Origin: Rhizobium terrae
Lineage (GTDB): Bacteria; Pseudomonadota; Alphaproteobacteria; Rhizobiales; Rhizobiaceae
Length of the DNA stretch: 64,000 nucleotides
Assembly: GCF_003425685.1 (NCBI RefSeq)
Contig: NZ_QJKM01000016.1
Coordinates: 1 to 64,000, forward strand
Direction: 5' to 3'
Below are positions 34,187 to 42,910 of the stretch, one piece after another (position 1 is the stretch's first letter; the number at the start of each line of letters is the position of its first letter). Position numbers and translations under genes: made by a program. Under the pieces are notes generated by a model. It had not been told where the DNA came from, made no database searches, and saw only the letters and a list, made by a program, of their open reading frames with translations.

Positions 34187-35698
34187 TCATGGCGGTGCAT
34201 CGCCGAGGCAGAGCGATGCCCATAGCCCGTCGACTCTTTCGATGACTTCCTGCGACATTTCGATGGTCCGGCCCCATTCCCGGGTTGTCTCGGCGCCGAT
34301 TTTGGTCGTTGCGTCGAGCCCCAGCTTGCCGCCGAGGCCGGACCTGGGAGAGGCGAAATCCAGATAGTCGATGGGTGTGTTGTCCACCACCATGAGATCG
34401 CGGCCGGCATCAAAGCGGGTGGAAATCGCCCACATGACGTCCGGCCAGCTTCGGACGTCGATGTCCGGATCCACAGCGATGATCAGTTTCGTGTAGCTGA
34501 ACTGCGGCAGCATCGACCAGAGCCCCATCATGATCCGGCGCGCGTGGCCCGGATACCGTTTGTCGATGGAGACCACCATGGTCCGGTAGGAACAGGCTTC
34601 CGGCGGCAGCCAGAGGTCGTGGACTTCCGCAAACTGCCGCCTGACCATGGGTAGGAAAAGCTCGTTCATGGCCTCGCCGAGCCTCGATGGCTCATCCGGA
34701 GGGCGTCCGGTATAGGTGGAGAGATAGAGCGGATTGCGACGCATCGTGATGGCCGAAAGCGTAAGGACAGGGAAACGCTCGACGGCATTGTAGTAGCCTG
34801 TATGGTCTCCATACGGGCCTTCGTCTGCCACTTCTGCTGCCGAGACCGTGCCCTCGATGACGATTTCCGCCTCAGCGGGAACGGGAAGGGGGACTGAAAA
34901 TCCGACCGCGATTTCCTGCCGCTTCCCTTTCAGGAGGCCGGCGAAGTTCAATTCGCTCATGGCTTCCGGCAGTGGCATGACGGCGGCGAGGATCGTCGCT
35001 GGATCGGCACCGACGACCACTGCCGCCGGCATGTCGCGGCCAAGCGCCTGCCACATCCTGTGGTGCCGTGCGCCGCCCCTATGGGCAAGCCAGCGCATGA
35101 TAAGGCGGTCCTTGCCGAGTTTCTGCATCCGGTAGATGCCGACATTGACATCCGCTGGATCGTCCGGCGCGTGGGTGATCACCAGTGGCCAGGTAACGAG
35201 CGGTGCAGGCTCGCCGGGCCAGCAGGATTGGATCGGCAGCCGGTCCAGGTCGAGATCGGCGCCTTGCCAGACGATCTCCTGGCAAGGCGGATGCTGCACC
35301 GTGCGGGCGTTGAGCGAAAGCGCCGCTTTCAGTTGTGGGAGCTTTCGCCATGCTTCGAGGATCGACTTCGGGGGCCGCGGCTCGCGCAACTCGCTCAGGA
35401 AGCGGGCAAGCTCCGGAATGCCGCCGGCTCTAAGCCCTAGGCCCCACTCGATCCTCTCACGCGTTCCGAAGAGATTGGCAAGAAGCGGAATGGCCATGAT
35501 GTTGCCATCGGCATCGACGGGTTTTTCGAAGAGCAGTGCCGGCCCGTTTTCCAGAAGCACCCGACGGTGGATCTCGGTCACCTCGTGAACCAGCGAGATG
35601 GGACGCGATATTCTCTTCAATCGCCCCCTGCTTTCCAGAAAGGCTGCGAAATCCTGGAGATTGGCATGGTGGCGGGGAACGGTGGCATCGGCTTTCAT
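34187..35698 (-). CDS. ubiD: UbiD-family decarboxylase
   Basis: A 503-residue UbiD-type decarboxylase using prenylated FMN. Family signatures: LQDFAAFLESRGRLKRI at the N-terminus, NVGIYRMQKLGKDRLIMRWLAHRGG, DEGPYGDHTGYYN (catalytic Glu region), PRSGLGGKLGLDATTKIG near the end. Probable substrate is 3-polyprenyl-4-hydroxybenzoate in ubiquinone synthesis. No ubiX is in the window. ATG 35698 is preferred: longer frames would translate through an FNR/NnrR-type box at 35733 and add residues unlike the family. Confidence 0.88.
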   Translation of the reverse strand: MKADATVPRHHANLQDFAAFLESRGRLKRISRPISLVHEVTEIHRRVLLENGPALLFEKPVDADGNIMAIPLLANLFGTRERIEWGLGLRAGGIPELARFLSELREPRPPKSILEAWRKLPQLKAALSLNARTVQHPPCQEIVWQGADLDLDRLPIQSCWPGEPAPLVTWPLVITHAPDDPADVNVGIYRMQKLGKDRLIMRWLAHRGGARHHRMWQALGRDMPAAVVVGADPATILAAVMPLPEAMSELNFAGLLKGKRQEIAVGFSVPLPVPAEAEIVIEGTVSAAEVADEGPYGDHTGYYNAVERFPVLTLSAITMRRNPLYLSTYTGRPPDEPSRLGEAMNELFLPMVRRQFAEVHDLWLPPEACSYRTMVVSIDKRYPGHARRIMMGLWSMLPQFSYTKLIIAVDPDIDVRSWPDVMWAISTRFDAGRDLMVVDNTPIDYLDFASPRSGLGGKLGLDATTKIGAETTREWGRTIEMSQEVIERVDGLWASLCLGDAPP

Positions 35699-35732
35699 GC
35701 CTGCCAGATTGAGAAGAAAGAAGCGGGTGTCT

Positions 35733-35746
35733 TTGCGCTGACGCAA
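35733..35746. promoter_or_regulatory. FNR/NnrR-type box upstream of ubiD
   Basis: TTTGCGCTGACGCAAGC. The centre 35739.5 is 41.5 bp from the ubiD ATG, so activation at -41.5 would give a nearly leaderless ubiD mRNA; a slightly different promoter geometry is possible. Confidence 0.6.
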
Positions 35747-35925
35747 GCAGAAGAACGCCCCGTCATTCCGGCGTGACAAGCGCCGGGCGACTTGAAAGAC
35801 GAAAATCAGCGGGCCTCCGCGACAGCCGGCTCACTTTTCGGGGAGCGTTCGATCTGCTTTTTCTGTTGATCCGCACCGGATGGCATGCCACCTGCTGGCA
35901 TCGGGTTTCTTGCTGAGGAATGAAA

Positions 35926-37467
35926 ATGGACGGTCGGAACGGCGTGGCCCATGCGCCTGGAAAATCGGAACATGCCGGCCGCCTGTCGACGTTTCTGTCG
36001 GCAGGGCTGTGGCCAGTCGCCCTCTTTCTTGGCGTCTATTGCGTCCTGAGCATCGCCGTCCGTCTGCTGCTGCCCAATTCGCTCACGCTCGACGAGGCGG
36101 AACAGTCGCTGTTCTCGCAATATTGGCTGGCGGGATATGGCCCCCAGCCCCCCTTCTACAACTGGGCGCAGAATGCGGTCGTCAGCTTGACGGGTATTTC
36201 GCTCTTTGCGCTGACCCTGCCGAAATTCGCGATGCTGCTCCTAGCCTATGTCTTTTTCGGCTTGGCGGCACGCGAACTGGATAGGCGCCCCGGCTTTGTC
36301 GCGATGGCGACGCTGAGCCTGCTGACCTTGCCGCAGGTTTCCTACATGCCGCAGCAGGATCTCACGCATACGGTCGCAGTGCTGATGGCGACATCGCTGT
36401 TCCTTTACGGACTTTTCCGCACGCTGATGCGCGGCGACTGGCAGGGGTATGTGATCCTCGGGCTCGCGATCGGCATTGGCAGCATTTCCAAATACAATTT
36501 CGTGCTCCTGCCGGTCGCAACGATCGTCGCCGTGTTCGCTGACCGTGAATGGCGGGCCAGGCTGTTCGACCCGCGCGTGCTCTCGACGGCCGTCATCAGC
36601 GTTTTGATCGTCCTGCCGCACGCGCTCTGGCTTGCCGGCAATCTCGATCTCGCCAGCGACGGCACGATCGGCAAGATGGTCGAAGCCAATGCGCCGCAGG
36701 GCATTGCACGGGTTGCGCGCGCCGTCGGTTCGCTGGCGCTTGCATGCGTTGCATTCGGCGCATTGACGACCGTCATATTGGCCATTGCCTTCAAGCGGGA
36801 TTTTCGACAGTCCCTGAGGGCAGGGGACCGCTTCACGCGCCTGCTCGGCCTGATCATGATGGTTTCGCTTCTCGGGGTGATCTTTGTTATCCTCGTCGCC
36901 GGCACGACGAAGATCACCGAGCGCTGGCTCGACCCCTATCTTTTGGTCCTGCCCCTTTATCTGCTGTTGAAACTCGATCGTGCGGGCGCCGATATCGCCG
37001 GCAGCCTGCGGCGTTTCCTGGGCGTTTTCCTCGCCATCATGGTCGTGACATTGATCCCGCTGCCGGGCAAGACGCTGACGGGCGGGCTGACCGGCTCCTA
37101 CACCCGCATCAACTATCCGTTCGCCTCGCTCGTGGAAGCGCTGAAAGCGGAAGGCCGTCCGGCGCTGATCGTCGCAGCCGGCATGCACCTCGCCGGCAAC
37201 ATGCGGCTGCAGTTTCCGGGTGTGCCGGTGATCAATTCCGAACAGCCGATCCCAGGCTTTCCATCCGCCGACGCGATGAAGGGACCGATTCTGGCTGTCT
37301 GGATCGATAATAACGCAGCGCCCGGGCCGCCGCCGATCGATCTGTCCTCGGTCGAAGGCCTCGGCCTGCCGGCCTCTTCGCCGCAATCGCTGGCGTTTCC
37401 CTATTATTACGGCGATGGCAGGATGGAGCTTCGTCTCGGTTATCTGTGGCTCGGCGGAAGGCCATAG
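35926..37467 (+). CDS. Glycosyltransferase family 39-like membrane protein
   Basis: A 513-residue membrane protein with about 10-12 helices. The first loop has the acidic catalytic-type motif LTLDEAEQSLFSQYW and YGPQPPFYNWAQ, as in ArnT/PMT-like (GT39/PF13231) enzymes that use polyprenyl-phosphate sugars. The C-terminal ~120 residues are soluble and periplasmic. GAGG at 35915-35918 suits ATG 35926 (7 nt) better than the ATG at 35920. The acceptor is unknown; cell-envelope decoration is likely. Monocistronic. Confidence 0.75.
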   Translation: MDGRNGVAHAPGKSEHAGRLSTFLSAGLWPVALFLGVYCVLSIAVRLLLPNSLTLDEAEQSLFSQYWLAGYGPQPPFYNWAQNAVVSLTGISLFALTLPKFAMLLLAYVFFGLAARELDRRPGFVAMATLSLLTLPQVSYMPQQDLTHTVAVLMATSLFLYGLFRTLMRGDWQGYVILGLAIGIGSISKYNFVLLPVATIVAVFADREWRARLFDPRVLSTAVISVLIVLPHALWLAGNLDLASDGTIGKMVEANAPQGIARVARAVGSLALACVAFGALTTVILAIAFKRDFRQSLRAGDRFTRLLGLIMMVSLLGVIFVILVAGTTKITERWLDPYLLVLPLYLLLKLDRAGADIAGSLRRFLGVFLAIMVVTLIPLPGKTLTGGLTGSYTRINYPFASLVEALKAEGRPALIVAAGMHLAGNMRLQFPGVPVINSEQPIPGFPSADAMKGPILAVWIDNNAAPGPPPIDLSSVEGLGLPASSPQSLAFPYYYGDGRMELRLGYLWLGGRP

Positions 37468-37538
37468 GCAAAGCTGCGGCGCTGATATATCTCTCCCGAA
37501 CCGCTTCATGGGCGTAAAAATCTTCAAAGGAGGCTCCG

Positions 37539-38246
37539 ATGGCTGAGACGGAAAAGGTGGCGCTGGTCACCGGCGGCGGGCGCGGCATGGGCGAGGCGAT
37601 CGCCCGCGAACTTCACGCTCAGGGCTACAGGCTTGCGCTGATGTCGCCTTCGGAAAGCTGCGAGAAGCTCGCCGCGGAACTCGGCGGCGTTGCCTCGCGC
37701 GGCGTTGCGGAAAAAGGCGAGGACATCCAGGCGGTTTTCGATCTGGCCATGGAGACCTACGGCCGCATCGATGCGGTGGTGAACCACACCGGCCATCCGC
37801 CGAAGGGCGATCTGCTCGACATTACCGATGAGAACTGGACGCTCGGTTCCGACATGATGATCCTGTCGCTGGTGCGCATGGCTCGCCTCGCGACCCCGGT
37901 CATGCTGAAACAGGGCAAGGGCGCTTTCGTCAATATCACCACCTTTGCCGCTTACGAACCCTCGCTGGCCTTCCCTGTCTCCTGCACCTATCGCGCCGCG
38001 GCCGGCGCCTTTACCAAGCTCTACTCGGATCGGTATGCGGCCGACAATATCCGCATGAACTGCATTCTGCCGGGTTTCATCGACAGCCTGGACCACAAGC
38101 CGGGCACGGCAGACAAAGTGCCGATGAAGCGCGTCGGCCATGTGGAGGAGATCGCCAAGACGGCCGCCTTCCTCCTGTCGGATGGCGCCGGCTATATCAC
38201 CGGCCAGAATATCCGCGTCGATGGCGGCATCACCAGACACGTTTGA
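37539..38246 (+). CDS. SDR-family protein with altered active site
   Basis: A 235-residue Rossmann-fold protein with the cofactor motif VTGGGRGMG and the C-terminal GAGYITGQNIRVDGG typical of classical SDRs. At the position of the catalytic YxxxK the sequence is SCTYR, so both Tyr and Lys appear replaced (Ser and Arg), and the usual NSS is NITT. It may use other residues or be non-catalytic. AAAGGAGG precedes the start. It lies 30 bp before the proline-racemase-family gene, probably in one operon. Confidence 0.8.
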   Translation: MAETEKVALVTGGGRGMGEAIARELHAQGYRLALMSPSESCEKLAAELGGVASRGVAEKGEDIQAVFDLAMETYGRIDAVVNHTGHPPKGDLLDITDENWTLGSDMMILSLVRMARLATPVMLKQGKGAFVNITTFAAYEPSLAFPVSCTYRAAAGAFTKLYSDRYAADNIRMNCILPGFIDSLDHKPGTADKVPMKRVGHVEEIAKTAAFLLSDGAGYITGQNIRVDGGITRHV

Positions 38247-38276
38247 TCCCAGACGTTTTAATCAAGGTATTTTGAA

Positions 38277-39314
38277 ATGAGATGGAAACGCACGATCCAG
38301 CTGCTGGACGTTCATTGCGAAGGCGAAATCGGTAGGGTTGCGATCGGCGGCGTGCCAAAGATCCCGGGAGAAACGGTTGCGGCTCAGCTGCATTGGCTGA
38401 ACACCGATCCCAAGGGTCATGAACTTCGCCGTTTCCTCTGCCTCGAACCGCGCGGCGCGCCGATCGGCTCGGTCAATCTCTTGCTGCCGGCAAAACATCC
38501 CGATGCCGATGCCGCCTTCGTCATCTTGCAGCCGGATCAGGCGCATGCGAGCTCCGGATCGAATTCCATCTGCGCCACCACCGCGTTGCTGGAGGCCGGC
38601 ATCGTCGAAATGAAGGAGCCGGAAACCGTCGTGACGCTGGAAACGGCGGCGGGCCTCGTCAAGGCGCTGGCCACTTGCCGCGACGGGCGCTGTGAGAAGG
38701 TGAAGCTCACCATGGTACCGTCCTTCGTGCACGAACTGGACGTGAAGCTCCAGACTCCCGCATGGGGAGAGATCACGCTCGACCTTTGTTACGGCGGCAT
38801 CTTCTACGGTCTGGTGGATGTCAGGCAGGTCGGCCTCGCAATCGAAAAGGCCAATGCCGCGGCGTTGGTCCGGGCAGGCATGGTGCTGAAGGCGCTGATC
38901 AACGAGCAGCTTCCGGTGGTCCATCCGGAAATCCCGGCGATTTCCGGCGTCGCCTATGTGATGTTCCGCGATACGGAGGCGGACGGCACGGTGCGCACCT
39001 GCACCACCATGTGGCCGGGCCGGGCCGATCGTTCGCCCTGCGGCACGGGCAATTCCGCCAATCTGGCGGCGCTGCATGCGCGTGGCAAGGTGAAGGTCGG
39101 TGACATGTTCAGGTCGCGTTCGATCATCGGGTCGCAGTTCGAAGTAGGCCTCGCTGCGGAAACGACCGTTGCGGGCAAACCGGCGATCATCCCCACGATT
39201 GCCGGGCGCGGCTTCACCTTCGGGTTGCACCAGGTCGCGCTCGATCCGTTCGATCCGCTGTCGGACGGCTTTGCCATGACGGACGTCTGGGGGCCTTCGG
39301 CCGGGGAGATCTGA
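38277..39314 (+). CDS. Proline-racemase-family enzyme, putative hydroxyproline 2-epimerase
   Basis: A 345-residue member of the proline racemase superfamily. The first catalytic Cys is replaced by Ser (SSGSNSIC instead of a CGH-type motif), while the second is kept (RSPCGTGNSA). In this family 3-hydroxyproline dehydratases usually have Thr at the second site, so a Ser/Cys pair points rather to a 4-hydroxyproline epimerase or proline racemase-like activity; the substrate is not certain. Operon with the upstream SDR. Confidence 0.75.
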   Translation: MRWKRTIQLLDVHCEGEIGRVAIGGVPKIPGETVAAQLHWLNTDPKGHELRRFLCLEPRGAPIGSVNLLLPAKHPDADAAFVILQPDQAHASSGSNSICATTALLEAGIVEMKEPETVVTLETAAGLVKALATCRDGRCEKVKLTMVPSFVHELDVKLQTPAWGEITLDLCYGGIFYGLVDVRQVGLAIEKANAAALVRAGMVLKALINEQLPVVHPEIPAISGVAYVMFRDTEADGTVRTCTTMWPGRADRSPCGTGNSANLAALHARGKVKVGDMFRSRSIIGSQFEVGLAAETTVAGKPAIIPTIAGRGFTFGLHQVALDPFDPLSDGFAMTDVWGPSAGEI

Positions 39315-39316
39315 GG

Positions 39317-40246
39317 TCAGATTTCCTTACCGGCAGCGATGGCCGACTGTTCCGTGTCGCCGGGCTTCAGCACCAGCGAATTGACGCCTTCCGGCATCGA
39401 CGGATCGGCCGGAGCCGGAACGACGCCGAGTTGCTGCATCTGCAGGAACTTGTAGGCACCGAACAGGTCGCCGTTCTCAGCGGCCTTGCGGTACATTTCG
39501 GCAGCCTTCTGGACATTGGCCTCGATGCCTTCACCGGCCTCGTACATGAGACCGAGATTGATCATCGCATCGGTATTGCCGCGCTGGGCGGCGAGGTCGT
39601 ACCAGGCGATCGCGGTCTGGTCGTCCTGCGGCACCAGATGGCCTTCGTCATAGATCGCGCCGATATTGAAGGCGGCGGTATCATCGCCCTCGGTCGCGGC
39701 CTTCTCGAACCAGGTCAATGCCTTCTTGACATCCGGCCTGGTGCCGAGCCCGTCGCGGTAAGCGACGCCGAGATTGTAGGCGGCGAGAACATTGCCGCTT
39801 TGGGCTGCTTCCGTATAAAGCTTAAACTCGGACTTCTCATCGCCGAGCCGGCCCATCAGCATGCCGAAATTCACCTTGGCGGCGGGATATCCGGCCTGAA
39901 CGGCAGCATTATAGGCGCTCATCGCCTGGTCGGCTTGCTGGGTCTTGTTCAGCGCCCGACCGAGCTGATAGGCGAAACGCGGATTGCCCGTCGTTTCGAA
40001 GGCGACGCGGCAGGCATCGACGGCCGAGCCATCGATCTCGGCGATGCCCACCGGCGCGAATTCGCTATTGCGCTGCTGGTCGTAGGGGCTGCCTGCCATC
40101 CGGTCGCAATCGACCTGCATGGCGGACGCCAGCTGCAGGCTGGCGCGCTCTTCGGCGCCGGGAGAAGCCGTCAAGGCGCAAAGGGCAACGGCAGTACCTG
40201 TGACAATCGCAAAACCCCGGTTGACTTTAGATGCACGGGAAGTCAT
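39317..40246 (-). CDS. Exported Sel1-repeat protein
   Basis: A 309-residue protein with a signal peptide (FAIVTGTAVALCALTASPGA) and five or so Sel1/TPR-like repeats from about residue 90, each with the AxYxLGxxYxxGxG pattern (NVLAAYNLGVAYRDGLG, NTDAMINLGLMYEAGEG). Such proteins are scaffolds for protein contacts. It ends 2 bp from the convergent racemase-family gene. Confidence 0.85.
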   Translation of the reverse strand: MTSRASKVNRGFAIVTGTAVALCALTASPGAEERASLQLASAMQVDCDRMAGSPYDQQRNSEFAPVGIAEIDGSAVDACRVAFETTGNPRFAYQLGRALNKTQQADQAMSAYNAAVQAGYPAAKVNFGMLMGRLGDEKSEFKLYTEAAQSGNVLAAYNLGVAYRDGLGTRPDVKKALTWFEKAATEGDDTAAFNIGAIYDEGHLVPQDDQTAIAWYDLAAQRGNTDAMINLGLMYEAGEGIEANVQKAAEMYRKAAENGDLFGAYKFLQMQQLGVVPAPADPSMPEGVNSLVLKPGDTEQSAIAAGKEI

Positions 40247-40378
40247 TGTGCGCTCCGATTCATGGAATCTTTAGATTGCTTAACGAACGTCGAAAGCGGT
40301 TGCGGGTTCCGCATGTTCGAAAGCTTTCCCGTGTTCGCCCCTGCCTTATTTCGCACATTTGCGTGAGAGCTCATATTT

Positions 40379-40396
40379 ATCCCTATGTATAGGGAT
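40379..40396. promoter_or_regulatory. Perfect 18-bp palindrome upstream of pyrC
   Basis: ATCCCTAT-GT-ATAGGGAT, 8-bp arms with a 2-bp spacer, 81 bp before the pyrC ATG, in a 231-bp gap between the divergent Sel1 and pyrC genes. It looks like an operator for a dimeric regulator. Confidence 0.5.
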
Positions 40397-40477
40397 GGGT
40401 GTCGCCGGCATCCTCGGATTGTGTTATCCGCGCCATTAGTGGTATGGCGGACGGATCGATTGTATCCGGAAGTTCCT

Positions 40478-41521
40478 ATGAAAACGCTGACCCTTCGCCG
40501 CCCCGATGACTGGCATCTGCACCTGCGCGACGGCGCAGTTCTTCAAGGGGTTATCAGCGATACGAGCCGGCATTTCGCCCGCGCCATCATCATGCCGAAT
40601 CTTGTCCCGCCGGTGGTGACGACGGCCGATGCGAAGGCCTATCGCGAGCGCATCATGGCCGCTCTTCCGAAGGGCGACCGGTTCGATCCACTGATGACGC
40701 TTTATCTGACCGAACATACCCAGCCGGACGATGTGGAAGAAGGCAGGAAGAGCGGCCTGATCACCGCCGTGAAGCTTTATCCGGCCGGTGCCACCACCAA
40801 CTCACACGGGGGTGTGCGCGATTTCGACAAGGCGATGCCGGTGCTGGAGCGTATGGCGAAGATCGGCCTGCCGCTCTGCGTGCATGGCGAGGTAACGACG
40901 CCGGAAGTCGATATCTTCGATCGCGAGGCCGTCTTCATCGAAACCGTGCTCGATCCGCTGCGCAAGCGCCTGCCGGAACTCAAGGTGACGATGGAGCATG
41001 TGACGACGGCCGACGGCATCGATTACATCAAATCGGCGAAAAGCAACCTGGCCGGTTCGATCACCACTCATCACCTGATCATCAACCGCAACGCCATTCT
41101 GGTCGGCGGCATCCGCCCGCATTATTATTGTCTGCCGGTTGCCAAGCGTGAGAGCCACCGGCTGGCGCTCAGGGCCGCGGCGACCTCGGGCGATGCCCGC
41201 TTCTTCCTTGGCACGGATTCGGCTCCCCATGTCGATCCGCTGAAGGAATGCGCCTGCGGCTGTGCCGGCATCTATACCTCGGTCAACACGATGAGCTGTC
41301 TGGCGCATGTCTTCGAAGAAGAGAATGCGCTGGACAGGCTGGAAGCATTCACCTCGCTCAACGGTCCGGCCTGGTATGGACTTGCACCGAACGATGAGAC
41401 GATCGTCATCGAAAAGCGCGACAAGCCGGTCGTCTTCCCCGATAAGAGGGAAACCGACGCTGGGCCGATCACGGTCTTTGATCCGATGTTCCCGCTCTAT
41501 TGGCAAGTGGTTGAGAAGTAA
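40478..41521 (+). CDS. pyrC: Dihydroorotase, class II
   Basis: A 347-residue E. coli-type dihydroorotase of the amidohydrolase family. Zinc ligands DWHLHLRDG (His 13, 15), the carbamylated Lys in AVKLYPAGATTNS, LCVHGEV, STITTHHLI-type His (TTHHLIINRN) and LGTDSAPH. It catalyses ring closure of carbamoyl aspartate to dihydroorotate in pyrimidine synthesis. ATG 40478 gives the family's N-terminus; GGAAG precedes it. Confidence 0.96.
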   Translation: MKTLTLRRPDDWHLHLRDGAVLQGVISDTSRHFARAIIMPNLVPPVVTTADAKAYRERIMAALPKGDRFDPLMTLYLTEHTQPDDVEEGRKSGLITAVKLYPAGATTNSHGGVRDFDKAMPVLERMAKIGLPLCVHGEVTTPEVDIFDREAVFIETVLDPLRKRLPELKVTMEHVTTADGIDYIKSAKSNLAGSITTHHLIINRNAILVGGIRPHYYCLPVAKRESHRLALRAAATSGDARFFLGTDSAPHVDPLKECACGCAGIYTSVNTMSCLAHVFEEENALDRLEAFTSLNGPAWYGLAPNDETIVIEKRDKPVVFPDKRETDAGPITVFDPMFPLYWQVVEK

Positions 41522-41640
41522 CCGTAACCTTCCGCCGATTAGCTAGCATTTGGATCAACCCGGTAACCTTTTGGGAAGAATCCGGGTTTAGCTTGCGCCC
41601 AGGATTTTCCCGCCGGGTCCTCCCGAAGAGAAAGCTAGGC

Positions 41641-42819
41641 ATGATGCTCGACTATCATTCTCTTTTGCTCGCGCTGGGAGTATCGGCGGCGTGCCTGATG
41701 GTCACGCTGTTCGGCACGTGGTTTTCCCGCCGCACGGATTCCTTTCTGCTGACGCTGGTCGTTGCGCTTTTCCTGATCGTATCCGGCATCTTCGCCTATA
41801 GTTCCTACACGATCGAAACCGGCATTCTGCGCGTCTCGATCGCCTATGCATTCCTGATGGCCGGCTTCTGCACCACCTATGCCGCAGCGGTTCAGTTCCG
41901 CACCGGCACCAAGCCGTGGAAACTCTCGGTGGCTCTGTCACTCGTGACGATCGCGGCCGGCGTGCCGCTGATGTTGGCGGGGCTGGACGGACTTGGCCTG
42001 ATCGTCATGAATATCGCGACGGCATCGCTGTTGATCGGCACCGCCTGGCAATATGTCGCGGCGCGCCAGGAAGCGCCGGGGCCGCTGTGCGGCATGGCAA
42101 TCCTTTATACGCTGAGCGGCATTTCCTTCGCGCTTTGCGCGGTTGTGCTGATCGGTGACGGCGAGTGGAGCCTGGGGCACGCTCCCGACAATTGGGCGGA
42201 AAACCTCAATATCGCCGTCTGCATTGCAGGCATGACGGGTATCGGTTCGCTTTCGCTCGCGCTCCACCAGTGGCGGATGGCGGCCTATCATCGCCGCGAC
42301 GCGATGACGGATGCCCTGACGGGGCTTCTCAACCGCCGCGCCCTTTTCGAACAGCACGGCAGCCGTGTTCTCAAGGCATCGACCGCCGTCATCGTCTTCG
42401 ATATCGACCGCTTCAAGTCGATCAACGACCGTTTCGGCCACGCGGCCGGAGATCTCGTCCTGAAGATATTTGCCGAAGACCTGACGAACAGCACGAAAAG
42501 TCCCAATACCGTCGCCCGCCTCGGCGGTGAGGAATTCGCGATGATCCTGGACAATGTGCTGCCGGGCAGGGCCGAGCGGATTGCCAACGATATCAACCGC
42601 CGTTTTGCCGCACGCGAAATCGCAGTCGGAGAAACGGTGCTGCGCTGCACCGTCAGTGCCGGTGTCGCCGTGGGCGCCATAGGCGGACAACCTTTCGAGA
42701 CGGTGCTCAGCCTCGCCGACAAGGCCCTTTACGAAGCCAAACGCGCCGGTCGCGACCGTGTCGAAGTCGCCGAATATCTGAGGCCGGTTCATCTTCCTGA
42801 AACGCGGACGAGCGCCTGA
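41641..42819 (+). CDS. Membrane-bound diguanylate cyclase (GGDEF)
   Basis: A 392-residue protein. About six or seven N-terminal membrane helices (residues 5-215) are followed by a GGDEF domain with the active signature RLGGEEF and the metal/GTP region IVFDIDRFKSINDRFGH. A likely inhibitory site RxxD is not obvious. It makes c-di-GMP in response to an unknown membrane signal. ATG 41641 is used; a second ATG follows at once. Between pyrC and pyrE. Confidence 0.92.
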   Translation: MMLDYHSLLLALGVSAACLMVTLFGTWFSRRTDSFLLTLVVALFLIVSGIFAYSSYTIETGILRVSIAYAFLMAGFCTTYAAAVQFRTGTKPWKLSVALSLVTIAAGVPLMLAGLDGLGLIVMNIATASLLIGTAWQYVAARQEAPGPLCGMAILYTLSGISFALCAVVLIGDGEWSLGHAPDNWAENLNIAVCIAGMTGIGSLSLALHQWRMAAYHRRDAMTDALTGLLNRRALFEQHGSRVLKASTAVIVFDIDRFKSINDRFGHAAGDLVLKIFAEDLTNSTKSPNTVARLGGEEFAMILDNVLPGRAERIANDINRRFAAREIAVGETVLRCTVSAGVAVGAIGGQPFETVLSLADKALYEAKRAGRDRVEVAEYLRPVHLPETRTSA

Positions 42820-42910
42820 CATCCTGTCCTTATTTCCGTGCGCCCGTCTGGCGCGTGGCCCCGCATGCTGCTATTGCGGCGCGTGGTTTTGACAAGCGAG
42901 GATAGGGCAC

